Below the pieces are notes generated by a model. That model worked only from the letters and a program-made list of their open reading frames with translations. It was not told the DNA's origin and searched no databases. 64,000 nt of DNA from an uncultured Burkholderiales bacterium (GTDB lineage Bacteria; Pseudomonadota; Gammaproteobacteria; Burkholderiales; Burkholderiaceae_C), in NCBI GenBank assembly GCA_945952065.1, contig CAMFGY010000004.1, positions 124,001 through 188,000 of the forward strand, given 5' to 3'. Positions 1 through 8,776 of the stretch are shown one piece after another (within the stretch, counting starts at the first letter, position 1; the number at the start of each line of letters is the position of its first letter). A program made the position numbers and the translations under genes.

Positions 1-2
1 GG

Positions 3-518
3 GTGCGAAAGAAGGCGGTGGCCGGCTACTCGGGCGGCATGCGGCAGCGTTTTGGCGTGGCCCAAGCGCTGATTGGCCAGCCGCAGCTGATCATCGTCGA
101 TGAGCCCACCGCCGGACTGGACCCCGAAGAGCGCAACCGCTTCAACAATCTGCTGGCCGCCATTGGTGAGAGCGTGGTGGTGATTTTGTCCACCCATATC
201 GTCGAAGACGTGGCCGATCTGTGTCCGCGCATGGCCATCATCAACGAAGGTCGCATCGTGCAAAGCGGCGCGCCCTTGGCCTTGATGCGTGAGCTGCAAG
301 GTCGGGTCTGGCGCCGCATCGTCAACAACGACAGCTTGCCGCGCTATCAAATGGAATTGAATGTGATCTCCAACCGCTTGCGCGGCGGCGAGACCGTCAT
401 CCATGTCTTGGCCGATGCCGCGCCCGACGCCGGCTTTGAAGCCGCGCCCGGCGACCTGGAAGACTTCTACTTCGCCACGCTGCGCCGCTCGCGCAAGCCG
501 CAGGCGGCCCAGGCCTGA
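3..518 (+). CDS. ABC transporter ATP-binding protein (5' end outside window)
   Basis: This is the C-terminal part of an ABC nucleotide-binding subunit. The frame is already open at the window edge and the Walker A loop is missing, so the true start lies upstream. Visible motifs are the ABC signature (YSGGMRQRFGVAQAL), Walker B with D-loop (LIIVDEPTAGLDPEER) and the H-loop histidine (STHIVEDV). ATP hydrolysis would drive the membrane protein encoded 10 bp downstream, whose GAGGAG ribosome site overlaps this gene's stop codon, so the two are almost certainly co-transcribed. The substrate cannot be inferred from what is visible. Confidence 0.93.
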   Translation: MRKKAVAGYSGGMRQRFGVAQALIGQPQLIIVDEPTAGLDPEERNRFNNLLAAIGESVVVILSTHIVEDVADLCPRMAIINEGRIVQSGAPLALMRELQGRVWRRIVNNDSLPRYQMELNVISNRLRGGETVIHVLADAAPDAGFEAAPGDLEDFYFATLRRSRKPQAAQA

Positions 519-528
519 GGAGCCCGTC

Positions 529-3500
529 ATGCTGCTCCAGATCGCCGCCTTTGAGGCGCGCTACCAACTGCGCTCACCGCTGTTTGCGATGAGCTTTGTG
601 ATCTTCTTCTTGCTCAGCTTTGGCGCCGTCACGGTTGAGGACATTCAGATCGGTGCCCGCGGCAACACCCATCTGAACTCGCCCTACATGATTTTGCAGA
701 CCATGGGTCTGATGAGCATGATGGCCATCTTCATCGTCACGGCCTTTGTCGCCAATGTGGTGATCCGCGATGATGAAACCGGCTTCGCCCCGATTTTGCG
801 CAGCACCCGGGTCGGCAAGCGGGACTATCTGCTGGGCCGCTTCAGCGGCGCCATGCTGGTAGCCCTGGCCGTGCTGAGTGCGGTGCCGCTGGCCATGATC
901 ATGGGCAGCTTCATGCCTTGGGTGGACAGCGAGAAACTCGGCCCCATGGTGCTCGCTCACTATGTTTGGGCCTTGCTGGTGTTTGGCTTGCCGACCTTGC
1001 TGCTCATCGGTGCGAGCTTTTTTGCCTTGGCCACGGTGACGCGCTCCATGGTCTGGAGCTATGTCGGCGCCGTGGCCTTTTTGGTGCTGTATGGCAGCTC
1101 GCGGGCCCTGTTGAAAGACCCCTCGCTGGATCTGATCTCAGGCCTGGCCGACCCCTTTGGCGTGGGCACTTTGATGCGGGTGACCAAGTACTGGACCACG
1201 GCCGAACGCAACACCTTGCTGCCGCCGCTCAGCGGTGTCTTGCTTTACAACCGCCTGATTTGGCTGGGCTTCGCGGCAGCCTTGCTGGCGCTCAGCATGG
1301 CTTTGTTCCGCTTTGAGGGCAAGCGCCAAAGTGCCGACAAGAAAATGCTCGGCCCAGCCGGGCAGGCAAAACCTGACCCCGCCCCTGCCGCCCGCCCCTT
1401 GGCGCTGCCCCGCCACAGCGCGGGCGCGGCTTGGGCGCAGTTCAAGGCGCTGGTGCGCTTCGATATGGCCTATGTCTTCAAAAGCCCGGCGTTCTTGGTG
1501 CTGCTCTTGCTTGGCGTGCTGAACGCAGGGGTGTCTTTGCTGCTGACGGTGCATGAGCGGGGGGTGGACTTTCTGCCCGTCACGCGCACCGTGGTCGGTG
1601 CTTTGGAAGGCAGCTTTTCCCTGATTCCACTCATCATTGCGGTGTTCTACGCCGGCGAGTTGGTTTGGCGCGACCGCGAGCGCCGCATGCACGACATCAT
1701 CGACGCCAGTGCAGCGCCCAACTGGGCCTTTATGTTGCCCAAGGTGCTGGCCTTGAGCGGCGTGCTGCTGGCCTGCTATGGCGTTGCCAGCCTCAGCGGC
1801 ATCGTGTTTCAGCTCGCTCACGGCTTCACCGATCTGATGCCTCTGGGCTATCTGCTGTGGTTTGTCTTGCCCAACGCCATTGCAGCGGTGCAGCTGGCGG
1901 CACTGGCCGTGTTTGTGCAAGCCCTGGTGCCCAACAAGGCCAGCGGCTGGGGTGTGATGCTGCTGATCTTGGTGCTGAACATGGCCCTGGCCAACGCCGG
2001 CTTCGAGCACAAGCTCTATTCATTTGGCAGCACGCCAGAAGTACCGCTGTCCGATATGAACGGCATGGAGCGCTTTTGGATAGGCCGCGCTTACTTGCAG
2101 CTGTACTGGGGGGCGTTTGTGTCGATCTTGTTGCTGGGTGCCCATCATTTGTGGCGGCGCGGCAGCGATACCCGGCTGGCGCCACGCTGGGCCCGGCTGA
2201 AGCCGCGCTTGGCCGGCATGCCAGGCGTGTGGCTGGGCGTGGCTGCACTGGTTTGGCTGGGCAGTGGCGCTTACATCTTCTACAACACCAATGTCCTGAA
2301 CACCTACGAATCCTCTGACGACATCGAGCAACTGCGCGCCGATTACGAAAAAACGCTTTGGCCGCGCGCGCAACTGCCTCAGCCCACCATCACCCATGTG
2401 CAGATGAAGGTGGAGCTCTATCCCCGCGAGACCCGCGCCGACATCAGCGGCAGCTACGCAATCGAGAACCGCAGCGGCGTGCCGCTGCGCCAAATCGACC
2501 TGCAATGGGACAACGAGCTGCAACTGCTGCACTTCGACATGCCCGGGGCTACCCTGGAAAAAGACCATGGCCGCCTGGCCCATCGCATCTACACCCTCAG
2601 CGAGCCCATGCAGCCGGGCGAAAAACGCCTGGTCAAGTTCAGCACCCGCTTGGCGCAAAAGGGCTTTGTCAACAGCCGCCCGCTGACCCGCATCGTGGAG
2701 AACGGCAGCTTTCTGGCCAACTACTTGATTGCGCCGGAGTTTGGCGTGAGCGCCCGCATCCTGCTGCAAGAGCGCTCGAAGCGCCGCAAGCACGGCCTGC
2801 CGCCCGAGATGCGAGTCGCCAAGCTGGAAGATGCCAGTGCCAATGCCCACAGCTATGCCCGCAGCGACAGCGACTGGGTCACCGCCGAGCTGACCCTGGT
2901 CACCGATGCCGACCAAACCCCGGTCGCTCCGGGCCACACCGTCAGCGACACAGTGGCGCAAGGGCGACGCACACTGGTCACGCGCAGCGACACCCCGATC
3001 AACAACTTTTTCTCCATGCAATCGGCCCGCTTCCAAGTCAAGCAAGAGCGCTGGGTCGGCCAAGACGGGCGGGCGGTGCAATTGGAGGTCTACCACCACC
3101 CGCAGCACGCCCACAATGTGCAGCGCATGCTGGACGCGATGAAGGTGTCACTGGACGTCTTCAGCAGCGCCTTCTCGCCCTACCAGTTCGAACATTTGCG
3201 CATTCAGGAGTTCCCGGCTTACGAGCACTTTGCCCAGGCCTTCGCCGGCACCGTGCCCTTCTCCGAAGCCATCGGCTTTCAGCAGCAGTTCAACGAGGCC
3301 CAGGCCGATGAGAAGATCGACCAAGTCAGCTTCGTCACCGCCCATGAAGTGGCGCATCAATGGTGGGCGCATCAGCTGATTGGGGCCAATAAGCAAGGCA
3401 TGACCTTGCTGAGCGAGACCTTTGCCCAGTACTCCGCATTGCTGGTGATGGAGCGGCTCTACGGCAAGGCCCAGATCCGCAAATTCCTCAAGTTCGAGCT

Positions 3501-4140
3501 GGACCGCTACCTCAGCAGCCGCAGCGCAGAACTGGTGGAAGAGCTGCCGCTGGCCCGCGTCGAAAACCAGCCCTATGTGCACTACCGCAAAGGCGCGGTG
3601 GTGATGTATGGGCTGAAGGAAATGGTCGGCGAAGAGGCGCTGAACCGGGCCTTGCGCAAACTGCTGGCCGAGTTTGCCTTCAAGCCCGCCCCCTACCCCG
3701 ACAGCCGCGACTTCTTGCGCCTGCTGCGGGCCGAGGTGGGCCCGGCGCATGAGCAGCTGATCAAAGATTCCTTTGAGCAAATCACGCTGTACGACTTGAA
3801 GGCCAGCAGCGCCAGCGTCAAGCAAAGGCTCGATGGCAAATACCTGCTCAGCTTGGAGATCGAAGCAAAGAAGCTCTACGCCGATGGCCATGGCACCGAG
3901 CAGGAGAGCCCCTTGACGCAAGACGCGTTTGACATCGGCGTATTCAGCGCCGAGCCCGGCAAAAAAGGCTTCAATCGCGAAGCCGTGCTGGCCATGGAGC
4001 GGCGGCCCCTGAAGTCCGGCAAGCAAACGGTGCAAATCGTGGTGGAACGGGAACCGCTGTGGGCTGGCGTGGACCCCTATCACCTGCGCGTGGACCGCAA
4101 CTCGGATGACAATCTCGTCAAAGTCAGCCGCCAGCCCTGA
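529..4140 (+). CDS. ABC-2 type permease fused to M1-family aminopeptidase
   Basis: A protein of about 1203 residues. The first ~620 residues hold two blocks of hydrophobic helices typical of ABC-2 permeases. The rest is an M1 (gluzincin) peptidase domain with the zinc motif HEVAH at residues 939-943 and the third ligand glutamate at about 963 in SETFAQYSA. The frame is open further upstream, but ATG 529 is chosen because GAGGAG sits 7 bp before it and because it follows the ATPase stop directly. Permease-peptidase fusions of this kind are a known but poorly characterised family. The likely arrangement is a membrane-anchored protease paired with the upstream ATPase; whether peptides are the substrate is inference. 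Confidence 0.9.
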   Translation: MLLQIAAFEARYQLRSPLFAMSFVIFFLLSFGAVTVEDIQIGARGNTHLNSPYMILQTMGLMSMMAIFIVTAFVANVVIRDDETGFAPILRSTRVGKRDYLLGRFSGAMLVALAVLSAVPLAMIMGSFMPWVDSEKLGPMVLAHYVWALLVFGLPTLLLIGASFFALATVTRSMVWSYVGAVAFLVLYGSSRALLKDPSLDLISGLADPFGVGTLMRVTKYWTTAERNTLLPPLSGVLLYNRLIWLGFAAALLALSMALFRFEGKRQSADKKMLGPAGQAKPDPAPAARPLALPRHSAGAAWAQFKALVRFDMAYVFKSPAFLVLLLLGVLNAGVSLLLTVHERGVDFLPVTRTVVGALEGSFSLIPLIIAVFYAGELVWRDRERRMHDIIDASAAPNWAFMLPKVLALSGVLLACYGVASLSGIVFQLAHGFTDLMPLGYLLWFVLPNAIAAVQLAALAVFVQALVPNKASGWGVMLLILVLNMALANAGFEHKLYSFGSTPEVPLSDMNGMERFWIGRAYLQLYWGAFVSILLLGAHHLWRRGSDTRLAPRWARLKPRLAGMPGVWLGVAALVWLGSGAYIFYNTNVLNTYESSDDIEQLRADYEKTLWPRAQLPQPTITHVQMKVELYPRETRADISGSYAIENRSGVPLRQIDLQWDNELQLLHFDMPGATLEKDHGRLAHRIYTLSEPMQPGEKRLVKFSTRLAQKGFVNSRPLTRIVENGSFLANYLIAPEFGVSARILLQERSKRRKHGLPPEMRVAKLEDASANAHSYARSDSDWVTAELTLVTDADQTPVAPGHTVSDTVAQGRRTLVTRSDTPINNFFSMQSARFQVKQERWVGQDGRAVQLEVYHHPQHAHNVQRMLDAMKVSLDVFSSAFSPYQFEHLRIQEFPAYEHFAQAFAGTVPFSEAIGFQQQFNEAQADEKIDQVSFVTAHEVAHQWWAHQLIGANKQGMTLLSETFAQYSALLVMERLYGKAQIRKFLKFELDRYLSSRSAELVEELPLARVENQPYVHYRKGAVVMYGLKEMVGEEALNRALRKLLAEFAFKPAPYPDSRDFLRLLRAEVGPAHEQLIKDSFEQITLYDLKASSASVKQRLDGKYLLSLEIEAKKLYADGHGTEQESPLTQDAFDIGVFSAEPGKKGFNREAVLAMERRPLKSGKQTVQIVVEREPLWAGVDPYHLRVDRNSDDNLVKVSRQP

Positions 4141-4166
4141 GCCCGCGCCCCAAGCACACTTGACCC

Positions 4167-4832
4167 ATGGGATTTGAAGACACTTGCAACAGCACGGCCC
4201 GCGCATTTGGCAGCGTCGCCCAGCGCTACACCGACAAGTACTTTGACTTGACGGACTACCAGCCTCAGCTGGACCGCTTTCTCAGCGGCTTGAATGCGCA
4301 GCAAAACGCGGTGCTGGATCTGGCCTGTGGACCCGGCAATGTCAGCGCCTATTTGCTGCAGCAAGCCCCCCATCTGCATGTGCTCGGCCTGGACCTGGCG
4401 CCCGAGATGATTGAGATCGCCCGCCAGAAAGTGCCGGGGGCCGTTTTTGAAGTGGGCGACTGCCGTGAGTTGAGCGGCTTGGGGCAAAGCTTTGACGCGG
4501 CGGTGTTTGCTTTCGGCCTGAGCTATCTGAGCGATGCCGACGCCGCACGCTGCCTGCAATCCCTGCATGCCCAGTTGCGCCCGGGGGCCTGGCTGTTTCT
4601 CAGCACCCTCACCGGTGAGCCCACCCAGTCCGGCGCCGCCGAGCTCAACGGGCACCGCTTGCACACCTTTTACCGACCTGCCGCCGCGGTTTTGACGCAG
4701 CTCCGCTCCGCTGGATTCACGCCCAGCTTTCATGAGTTGGTGGCCAGCCCGGCCAATGCCAGCGTGAGCACGCAGGACTTGATCGTGATCGCCCGGCGCT
4801 CAGGGCGTGTCGGCGGCCTGGAGCCCTCGTGA
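4167..4832 (+). CDS. class I SAM-dependent methyltransferase
   Basis: A 221-residue protein with a Rossmann-type SAM-binding motif I (VLDLACGPGNVSAYLL), an acidic residue ending strand 2 (LGLDLAPEM) and a motif-II-like acidic turn (FEVGDCREL). This is the usual size of small free-standing methyltransferases. It begins 26 bp after the aminopeptidase fusion stop, so it could be the last gene of that transcript. The acceptor substrate is not evident. It converges on the hydrolase gene at 4849, with a small hairpin covering the gap. Confidence 0.85.
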   Translation: MGFEDTCNSTARAFGSVAQRYTDKYFDLTDYQPQLDRFLSGLNAQQNAVLDLACGPGNVSAYLLQQAPHLHVLGLDLAPEMIEIARQKVPGAVFEVGDCRELSGLGQSFDAAVFAFGLSYLSDADAARCLQSLHAQLRPGAWLFLSTLTGEPTQSGAAELNGHRLHTFYRPAAAVLTQLRSAGFTPSFHELVASPANASVSTQDLIVIARRSGRVGGLEPS

Positions 4833-4842
4833 GGACTCCAGG
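4817..4842. terminator. hairpin between convergent genes
   Basis: CCTGGAG (4817-4823) pairs with CTCCAGG (4836-4842), with an inner CTC/GAG pairing. It spans the methyltransferase stop and lies 6 bp from the stop of the opposing gene. Neither side has a clear T-run, so it may end transcription only weakly. Confidence 0.4.
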
Positions 4843-4848
4843 TTCAGC

Positions 4849-5814
4849 CTAGGGCTTGGGCATCGCGGCGTAGTCGATGGGCACCCAGATATAGCTTGAG
4901 CCCAGGGCTCGCAGCCGACCGATGCCCGGGAAGCCAAAGTGTGCGCCCGCAATGAGTTCGGCTTGGCTGGCTGCTGCGGCGTATTCCTGGCGCCGCAGGG
5001 CGATGCCCTGGGCCGCGTCTTTCTCGCCGGGCGGCGCAAGCTCGGGGAGTTCCAGCTGGGCCTTGTCATGGACCACAAAGTCGCCCCAGAACTGCAGGCG
5101 CTGACCGCGGCTTTCGATGATGAAAAAGCTGTGGCCCTCGGTGTGGCCATAGCGGGCCACCGCCCGCAGCTCGGGAGAGAAACGGGTGTCGCCATCAAAC
5201 GCTTCATAGCGCTGCGCGGCAATATAGGGCGCCAGCTTGGCGACGATGGCCTGCGCCGTCTTGTGGCCCTTGGCCGCCGCGGCCTGCCACTGCGGCAGCT
5301 CATGGGCATCGGCATGCACCACGGCGTTCGGGAAGGAGCGCCGCTCACCCTCAGCCAAACCAAAGACATGGTCTGGGTGCATATGGGTGATGTAGATGTC
5401 GTCAACCTGCTCAGGCGCATAGCCGGCCGCCTTCAAATTGGCAAACAACTGCCCGTAGCCGGGCATGCCGCTCCCGCCGCCTGCATCGATCAGGATCAGC
5501 TTCTTGCCGGTGTTGACCAGAAAAGCGATCGTGGAGAAGTCGTGGCTGGGCTGCGCGAGCGTGCGCTGGCGCAGCCCAGCCTTTTGCTCCGCGCTGAGTG
5601 AAGGGAACAACTCTTCGAGCGCCTCCGGCCAGGGGTCGTTGGCATCCAGCAAGGCCGTGACCTCCAGGTCCCCCACCATCAAACGGTAATAGCCCGGCGC
5701 CTGGGTTTTGACCAGGGGCGCGGCGGCATGGGCGAAGGGCATGGCAAGCAAGAGGGCCAAGACCCCAAGAACTCGGACTGGCCACGCAAGCAACTGAGGA
5801 ATGGAAATGTGCAT
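4849..5814 (-). CDS. secreted metallo-beta-lactamase-fold hydrolase
   Basis: A 321-residue protein with an N-terminal signal peptide (hydrophobic stretch VLGVLALLLAMPFAHA followed by AAP) and the MBL-fold metal motif THMHPDH. An upstream strand carries LIDAGGGSG and a later histidine sits in YGHTEGHS, as expected for the dinuclear zinc core. Many exported members act on lactones or esters, but the substrate cannot be read here. ATG 5814 is used; a GAGG lies about 10 bp upstream. It is divergent from the LytS-like kinase at 5976, so the 161 bp between them should hold both promoters. Confidence 0.88.
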   Translation of the reverse strand: MHISIPQLLAWPVRVLGVLALLLAMPFAHAAAPLVKTQAPGYYRLMVGDLEVTALLDANDPWPEALEELFPSLSAEQKAGLRQRTLAQPSHDFSTIAFLVNTGKKLILIDAGGGSGMPGYGQLFANLKAAGYAPEQVDDIYITHMHPDHVFGLAEGERRSFPNAVVHADAHELPQWQAAAAKGHKTAQAIVAKLAPYIAAQRYEAFDGDTRFSPELRAVARYGHTEGHSFFIIESRGQRLQFWGDFVVHDKAQLELPELAPPGEKDAAQGIALRRQEYAAAASQAELIAGAHFGFPGIGRLRALGSSYIWVPIDYAAMPKP

Positions 5815-5975
5815 AAGACAAAGGCCTCGCGGCGAAATGAAGGCGTGAAGCAGCGCGGGTCAGCGCCGGACTGCACGCAGTATGGGCCGGACGCATGCGG
5901 CCATCCAGGCCCTTGGGACGAATGCGCTCAGGCGTGATCTGAACGCCGGATCACCCCCTGCACACTTGAGCGATC

Positions 5976-7193
5976 ATGGCGATGTGCGCCACGCCTTTGC
6001 TGGCCATCCGCTTCCGCCTTTCCATGACCCACACCCCAGCCCAGCCGCCACTGCACGGCAACACCCTCGCACCACCCGCCGCGCTGGCGCATGAGGCGAT
6101 GCGCGTGCTGGGGGTGAATCTGCTGATCTGGGGCTTGATTTGCAGCCTGGGCGCAGCGGGCGACTACCGAGACCGCCTGCAACTCGGCCAGGACGGCGGC
6201 TTCTGGCCTCTGTGGTGGACTTGGTTGAATGCACACATCCCGCTGTTTTCACTGAGCGTGGGGCTGATGCTCCTGCTGTCGCGAAGCCAAGAGCGCTTCA
6301 CCGCCGGTTCGGCCATCGCCGGCCTGTATGGCGCCTTGGCCCTGCTGTACTTCCCCTTGCACATGGGCTATCTCGCGCTGACGGCGGCCCTGCGGCACGG
6401 GGCCGCGCAGAACTGGTGGCCCGCATTGCTGCGCATGGACCACTTCACCTGGTTCATCGAGTTCGCCTGGTTCACGGGCAGCTTCGCCGTGGTGATGGCG
6501 GTTCATGTATGGCGGCTGGGCCAGCAGCGCAGTGCCGAGTTGCAGGCCTCCCGCGAGGCCAATTTGGCGCTTGAACTGGCGCTGGAGCGCCAACGCCTGC
6601 AGGGCATGCGCCGACAGTTGGAGCCGCACTTCATCTTCAACGCCCTCAACAGCATCAGCGCCCTGGTGCGCAGCAAAGAGCAAGACCTGGCACTGGAAGG
6701 CATCGCCAGCCTCAGCGCTTTGCTGCGCTATGCCCTGAAGGCCAGCACACAAGACGCGGTGCGCCTCGGCGATGAGATCGAGTTCTGCGAGGACTACCTC
6801 GCGCTGCAAGAGATGCGTTATGGGCCCCGTTTGCAGTGCCGCTTTGAAGGCCTCAGCCCGCAGATGCAAGGCATAGAAATACCGCCACTCTTGTTGCAGC
6901 CTTTGATTGAAAACGCGCTGCGCCATGACCTGGATCGCCACGACGGGTCCACCGACTTGCGCTTGCACTTCGCGCTGGAAGGGGCGCGGCTGCACATCGA
7001 GATCACGAATTCATTGGGCCCCCGGGGCCCGGCCAACCCGGGTTTGGGCCTGGGGCTGAGCCACACCCGCGAACGCTTGGCCCTGATGTATGGGCCACAA
7101 GCCAGCCTGCACACCGAAGAGCAGGCCCAACGCTATCAAGTCCGCCTCGAACTGCCCGCTCATGCAGGCGATGCACACCTTGCCCCACCATGA
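5976..7193 (+). CDS. LytS/AlgZ-type sensor histidine kinase
   Basis: About 405 residues with four predicted membrane helices in the first ~190, then a His_kinase (PF06580-like) transmitter. The phosphoacceptor His218 lies in LEPHFIFNALNSI, the N-box is LIENALRHD and the glycine-rich lid is NPGLGLGLSHTRERL. No periplasmic sensor domain is seen, so the membrane part itself may sense. Start choice is uncertain: ATG 5976, 5985 or 6024, none with a strong Shine-Dalgarno sequence. The stop overlaps the start of the regulator gene by 4 bp (ATGA), so kinase and regulator are translationally coupled partners. Confidence 0.9.
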   Translation: MAMCATPLLAIRFRLSMTHTPAQPPLHGNTLAPPAALAHEAMRVLGVNLLIWGLICSLGAAGDYRDRLQLGQDGGFWPLWWTWLNAHIPLFSLSVGLMLLLSRSQERFTAGSAIAGLYGALALLYFPLHMGYLALTAALRHGAAQNWWPALLRMDHFTWFIEFAWFTGSFAVVMAVHVWRLGQQRSAELQASREANLALELALERQRLQGMRRQLEPHFIFNALNSISALVRSKEQDLALEGIASLSALLRYALKASTQDAVRLGDEIEFCEDYLALQEMRYGPRLQCRFEGLSPQMQGIEIPPLLLQPLIENALRHDLDRHDGSTDLRLHFALEGARLHIEITNSLGPRGPANPGLGLGLSHTRERLALMYGPQASLHTEEQAQRYQVRLELPAHAGDAHLAPP

Positions 7194-8011
7194 ATCCGCT
7201 CCTCGCTGATCAAGCAGACAGGCCGCCCATTCGTGCGCTCGTGGTGGACGACGAAGCGCTTGGCCGCCGCAATCTCTGCCTGGCCTTGGCCGAACAGCCC
7301 GGGTGGTGCGTGGTAGCCGAGGCGCCGAGCATGGCTGCGGCGCTGGAGGCGTTGCGCGCGCAGCCCGAGATCGAGGTGGTGTTTTTAGACATCCGCATGC
7401 CCCACGGCTCCGGCCTGGAGCTGGCGCGGGTTCTGGCCACGCAGACAGCGCAGCCGCCCTGGATTGTCTTCGTCACTGCTTTTGACGAACATGCCATCGA
7501 AGCCTTCGACTTGCACGCGCTGGACTACATTCTCAAACCCTTCAGCAAGCGGCGGCTGGAAAAGGCGCTGAACCATGTGGCGCAAATGGTGAGCCTGCGC
7601 CAACAAAGCGCGTTTGCCGCGGCCTTGCACCGTTATGTGCAAGAGCAAACGCCCGCCTCGCAAGAGCACCGCCCCTATTGGAGCAGCGTGAGCATTCGCT
7701 CGGTCGGGCGCATCGACGTGGTGCCGCTGGACGAGGTGCTGCGCATCGAGGCTCAGGGCAATTACGCCGCGCTGCATCTGGCCGCCGGACGCGAGTACCT
7801 CTTGCGCGCATCGATGGCACGGCTCGAGCAACACCTGGACCCTGCGGCCTTTTTGCGCGTGCACCGGGGCACCATCGTGCGCCGCGCGCAGATGCAGTCA
7901 CTGCAAAGCCTGCCCAGCGGCAGCCACGAGTTGCGGCTGAGGGAGGGGACGCGAGTGGCCGTCAGCGAACGCTATGTGGCCGCGGTCAAGGCCGCGCTGC
8001 AGGCGGGCTGA
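7190..8011 (+). CDS. LytTR-family response regulator
   Basis: A 273-residue protein with an N-terminal receiver (acidic pocket VVDDEALG, phosphoacceptor Asp67 in VFLDIRMPHG, lysine in ILKPFSK) and a C-terminal LytTR DNA-binding domain from about residue 165 (IRIEAQGNYAALHL, FLRVHRGTIV). It is coupled to the kinase at 5976 through an ATGA overlap. The target genes are unknown. LytTR proteins typically bind paired direct repeats, and none was recognised nearby. Confidence 0.93.
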   Translation: MNPLLADQADRPPIRALVVDDEALGRRNLCLALAEQPGWCVVAEAPSMAAALEALRAQPEIEVVFLDIRMPHGSGLELARVLATQTAQPPWIVFVTAFDEHAIEAFDLHALDYILKPFSKRRLEKALNHVAQMVSLRQQSAFAAALHRYVQEQTPASQEHRPYWSSVSIRSVGRIDVVPLDEVLRIEAQGNYAALHLAAGREYLLRASMARLEQHLDPAAFLRVHRGTIVRRAQMQSLQSLPSGSHELRLREGTRVAVSERYVAAVKAALQAG

Positions 8012-8020
8012 AGACCCGGC

Positions 8021-8036
8021 CGTCGCGGCAGCGACG
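8021..8036. terminator. small hairpin after response regulator
   Basis: CGTCGC (8021-8026) and GCGACG (8031-8036) form a 6-bp stem with a GGCA loop, 10 bp after the regulator stop and followed by ACTCTTGA. It is a weak candidate for ending the two-component transcript before the opposing FKBP gene. Confidence 0.3.
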
Positions 8037-8136
8037 ACTCTTGACGCCGCCGTTCCCATCCGAAAGCCATGAGCACATCGCCTCACGGCGCGCTCATGCC
8101 GTGCCCATGTCAGGCTCGCGGCCGCGCAGGGGCAAC

Positions 8137-8673
8137 TCAGGGCGTCACGATGCCCAGCAACTCCACCTCGAATACCAGGGGTGTGTTGGGCGGGATCTCA
8201 CCGCCGCCCGCGCCGCGCTCGCCATACGCGAGGTTGGACGGGCAATGCAGCAGGGCTTTGCCGCCCACTTGCATCAGCTGCACGCCCTCGGTCCAACATT
8301 TGATGACGCGCGAGAGCGGGAACTCCGCGGGCACGCCGCGCTTGATCGAGCTGTCGAACTCGCGCCCATCGAGGAAGCGGCCCACATAGTGCACCCGCAC
8401 CCGGTCGGCCGCCGTGGGGTGGGCGCCGCTGCCGACTTTCAGCGGCTCATAGCGAATGCCCGAGGCGGTGGTGAGCGCTTGCGGCGCCGTGGATGCAGCA
8501 GGCGCACTCGCTGGCGCCGATGCAGCTGAGGCCGCTGCAGCCGGCTTGGCCGGCTGTTTGGCCGCGTTCTTGGCCGCGGCCTGCGACAGACCCGGTTGCA
8601 GGCCCAACAGGCCGACCAGCAGCGCGGCCGCAAGCGCGCTCAAGGGGGACACAGCGTTTTTCTTCTCGCTCAT
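8137..8673 (-). CDS. exported FKBP-type peptidyl-prolyl cis-trans isomerase
   Basis: About 178 residues: an N-terminal signal peptide (LAAALLVGLLGLQPGLSQA), an Ala/Pro-rich linker of roughly 40 residues, then an FKBP domain with VRVHYVGRFLDG, EFDSS, VIKCWTEGVQLM and the closing strand PNTPLVFEVELLGI. It should act on periplasmic proteins. ATG 8673 is used; an in-frame TTG lies one codon earlier. The linker composition suggests a flexible tether to the envelope. It is transcribed in the same direction as alaC upstream but is separated from it by a strong terminator. Confidence 0.92.
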   Translation of the reverse strand: MSEKKNAVSPLSALAAALLVGLLGLQPGLSQAAAKNAAKQPAKPAAAASAASAPASAPAASTAPQALTTASGIRYEPLKVGSGAHPTAADRVRVHYVGRFLDGREFDSSIKRGVPAEFPLSRVIKCWTEGVQLMQVGGKALLHCPSNLAYGERGAGGGEIPPNTPLVFEVELLGIVTP

Positions 8674-8737
8674 CAATGGCTCACTTGTTCATTCATTCGA
8701 GGGCAAAAGACCACCCTTTGCGCACACATCAACACAC

Positions 8738-8771
8738 AAAAGCGCCGCCCCGCCTGGTCAGCGGGGGGCGC
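8738..8771 (-). terminator. intrinsic terminator of alaC
   Basis: Read on the minus strand, an 11-nt arm (8761-8771) pairs with a 12-nt arm (8742-8753), with one bulged base and a 7-nt loop, followed directly by TTTT (8738-8741) and more T/G. It starts 5 bp after the aminotransferase stop, the classical position for a Rho-independent terminator. Confidence 0.85.
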
Positions 8772-8776
8772 CCCCT

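Noticed and set aside
2020-3114. Long antisense open frame inside the permease-peptidase gene
   Set aside because: GC-rich codon bias gives long open antisense frames all over this window; the translation has no domain and is rich in His/Gln/Ala, as expected for a shadow.
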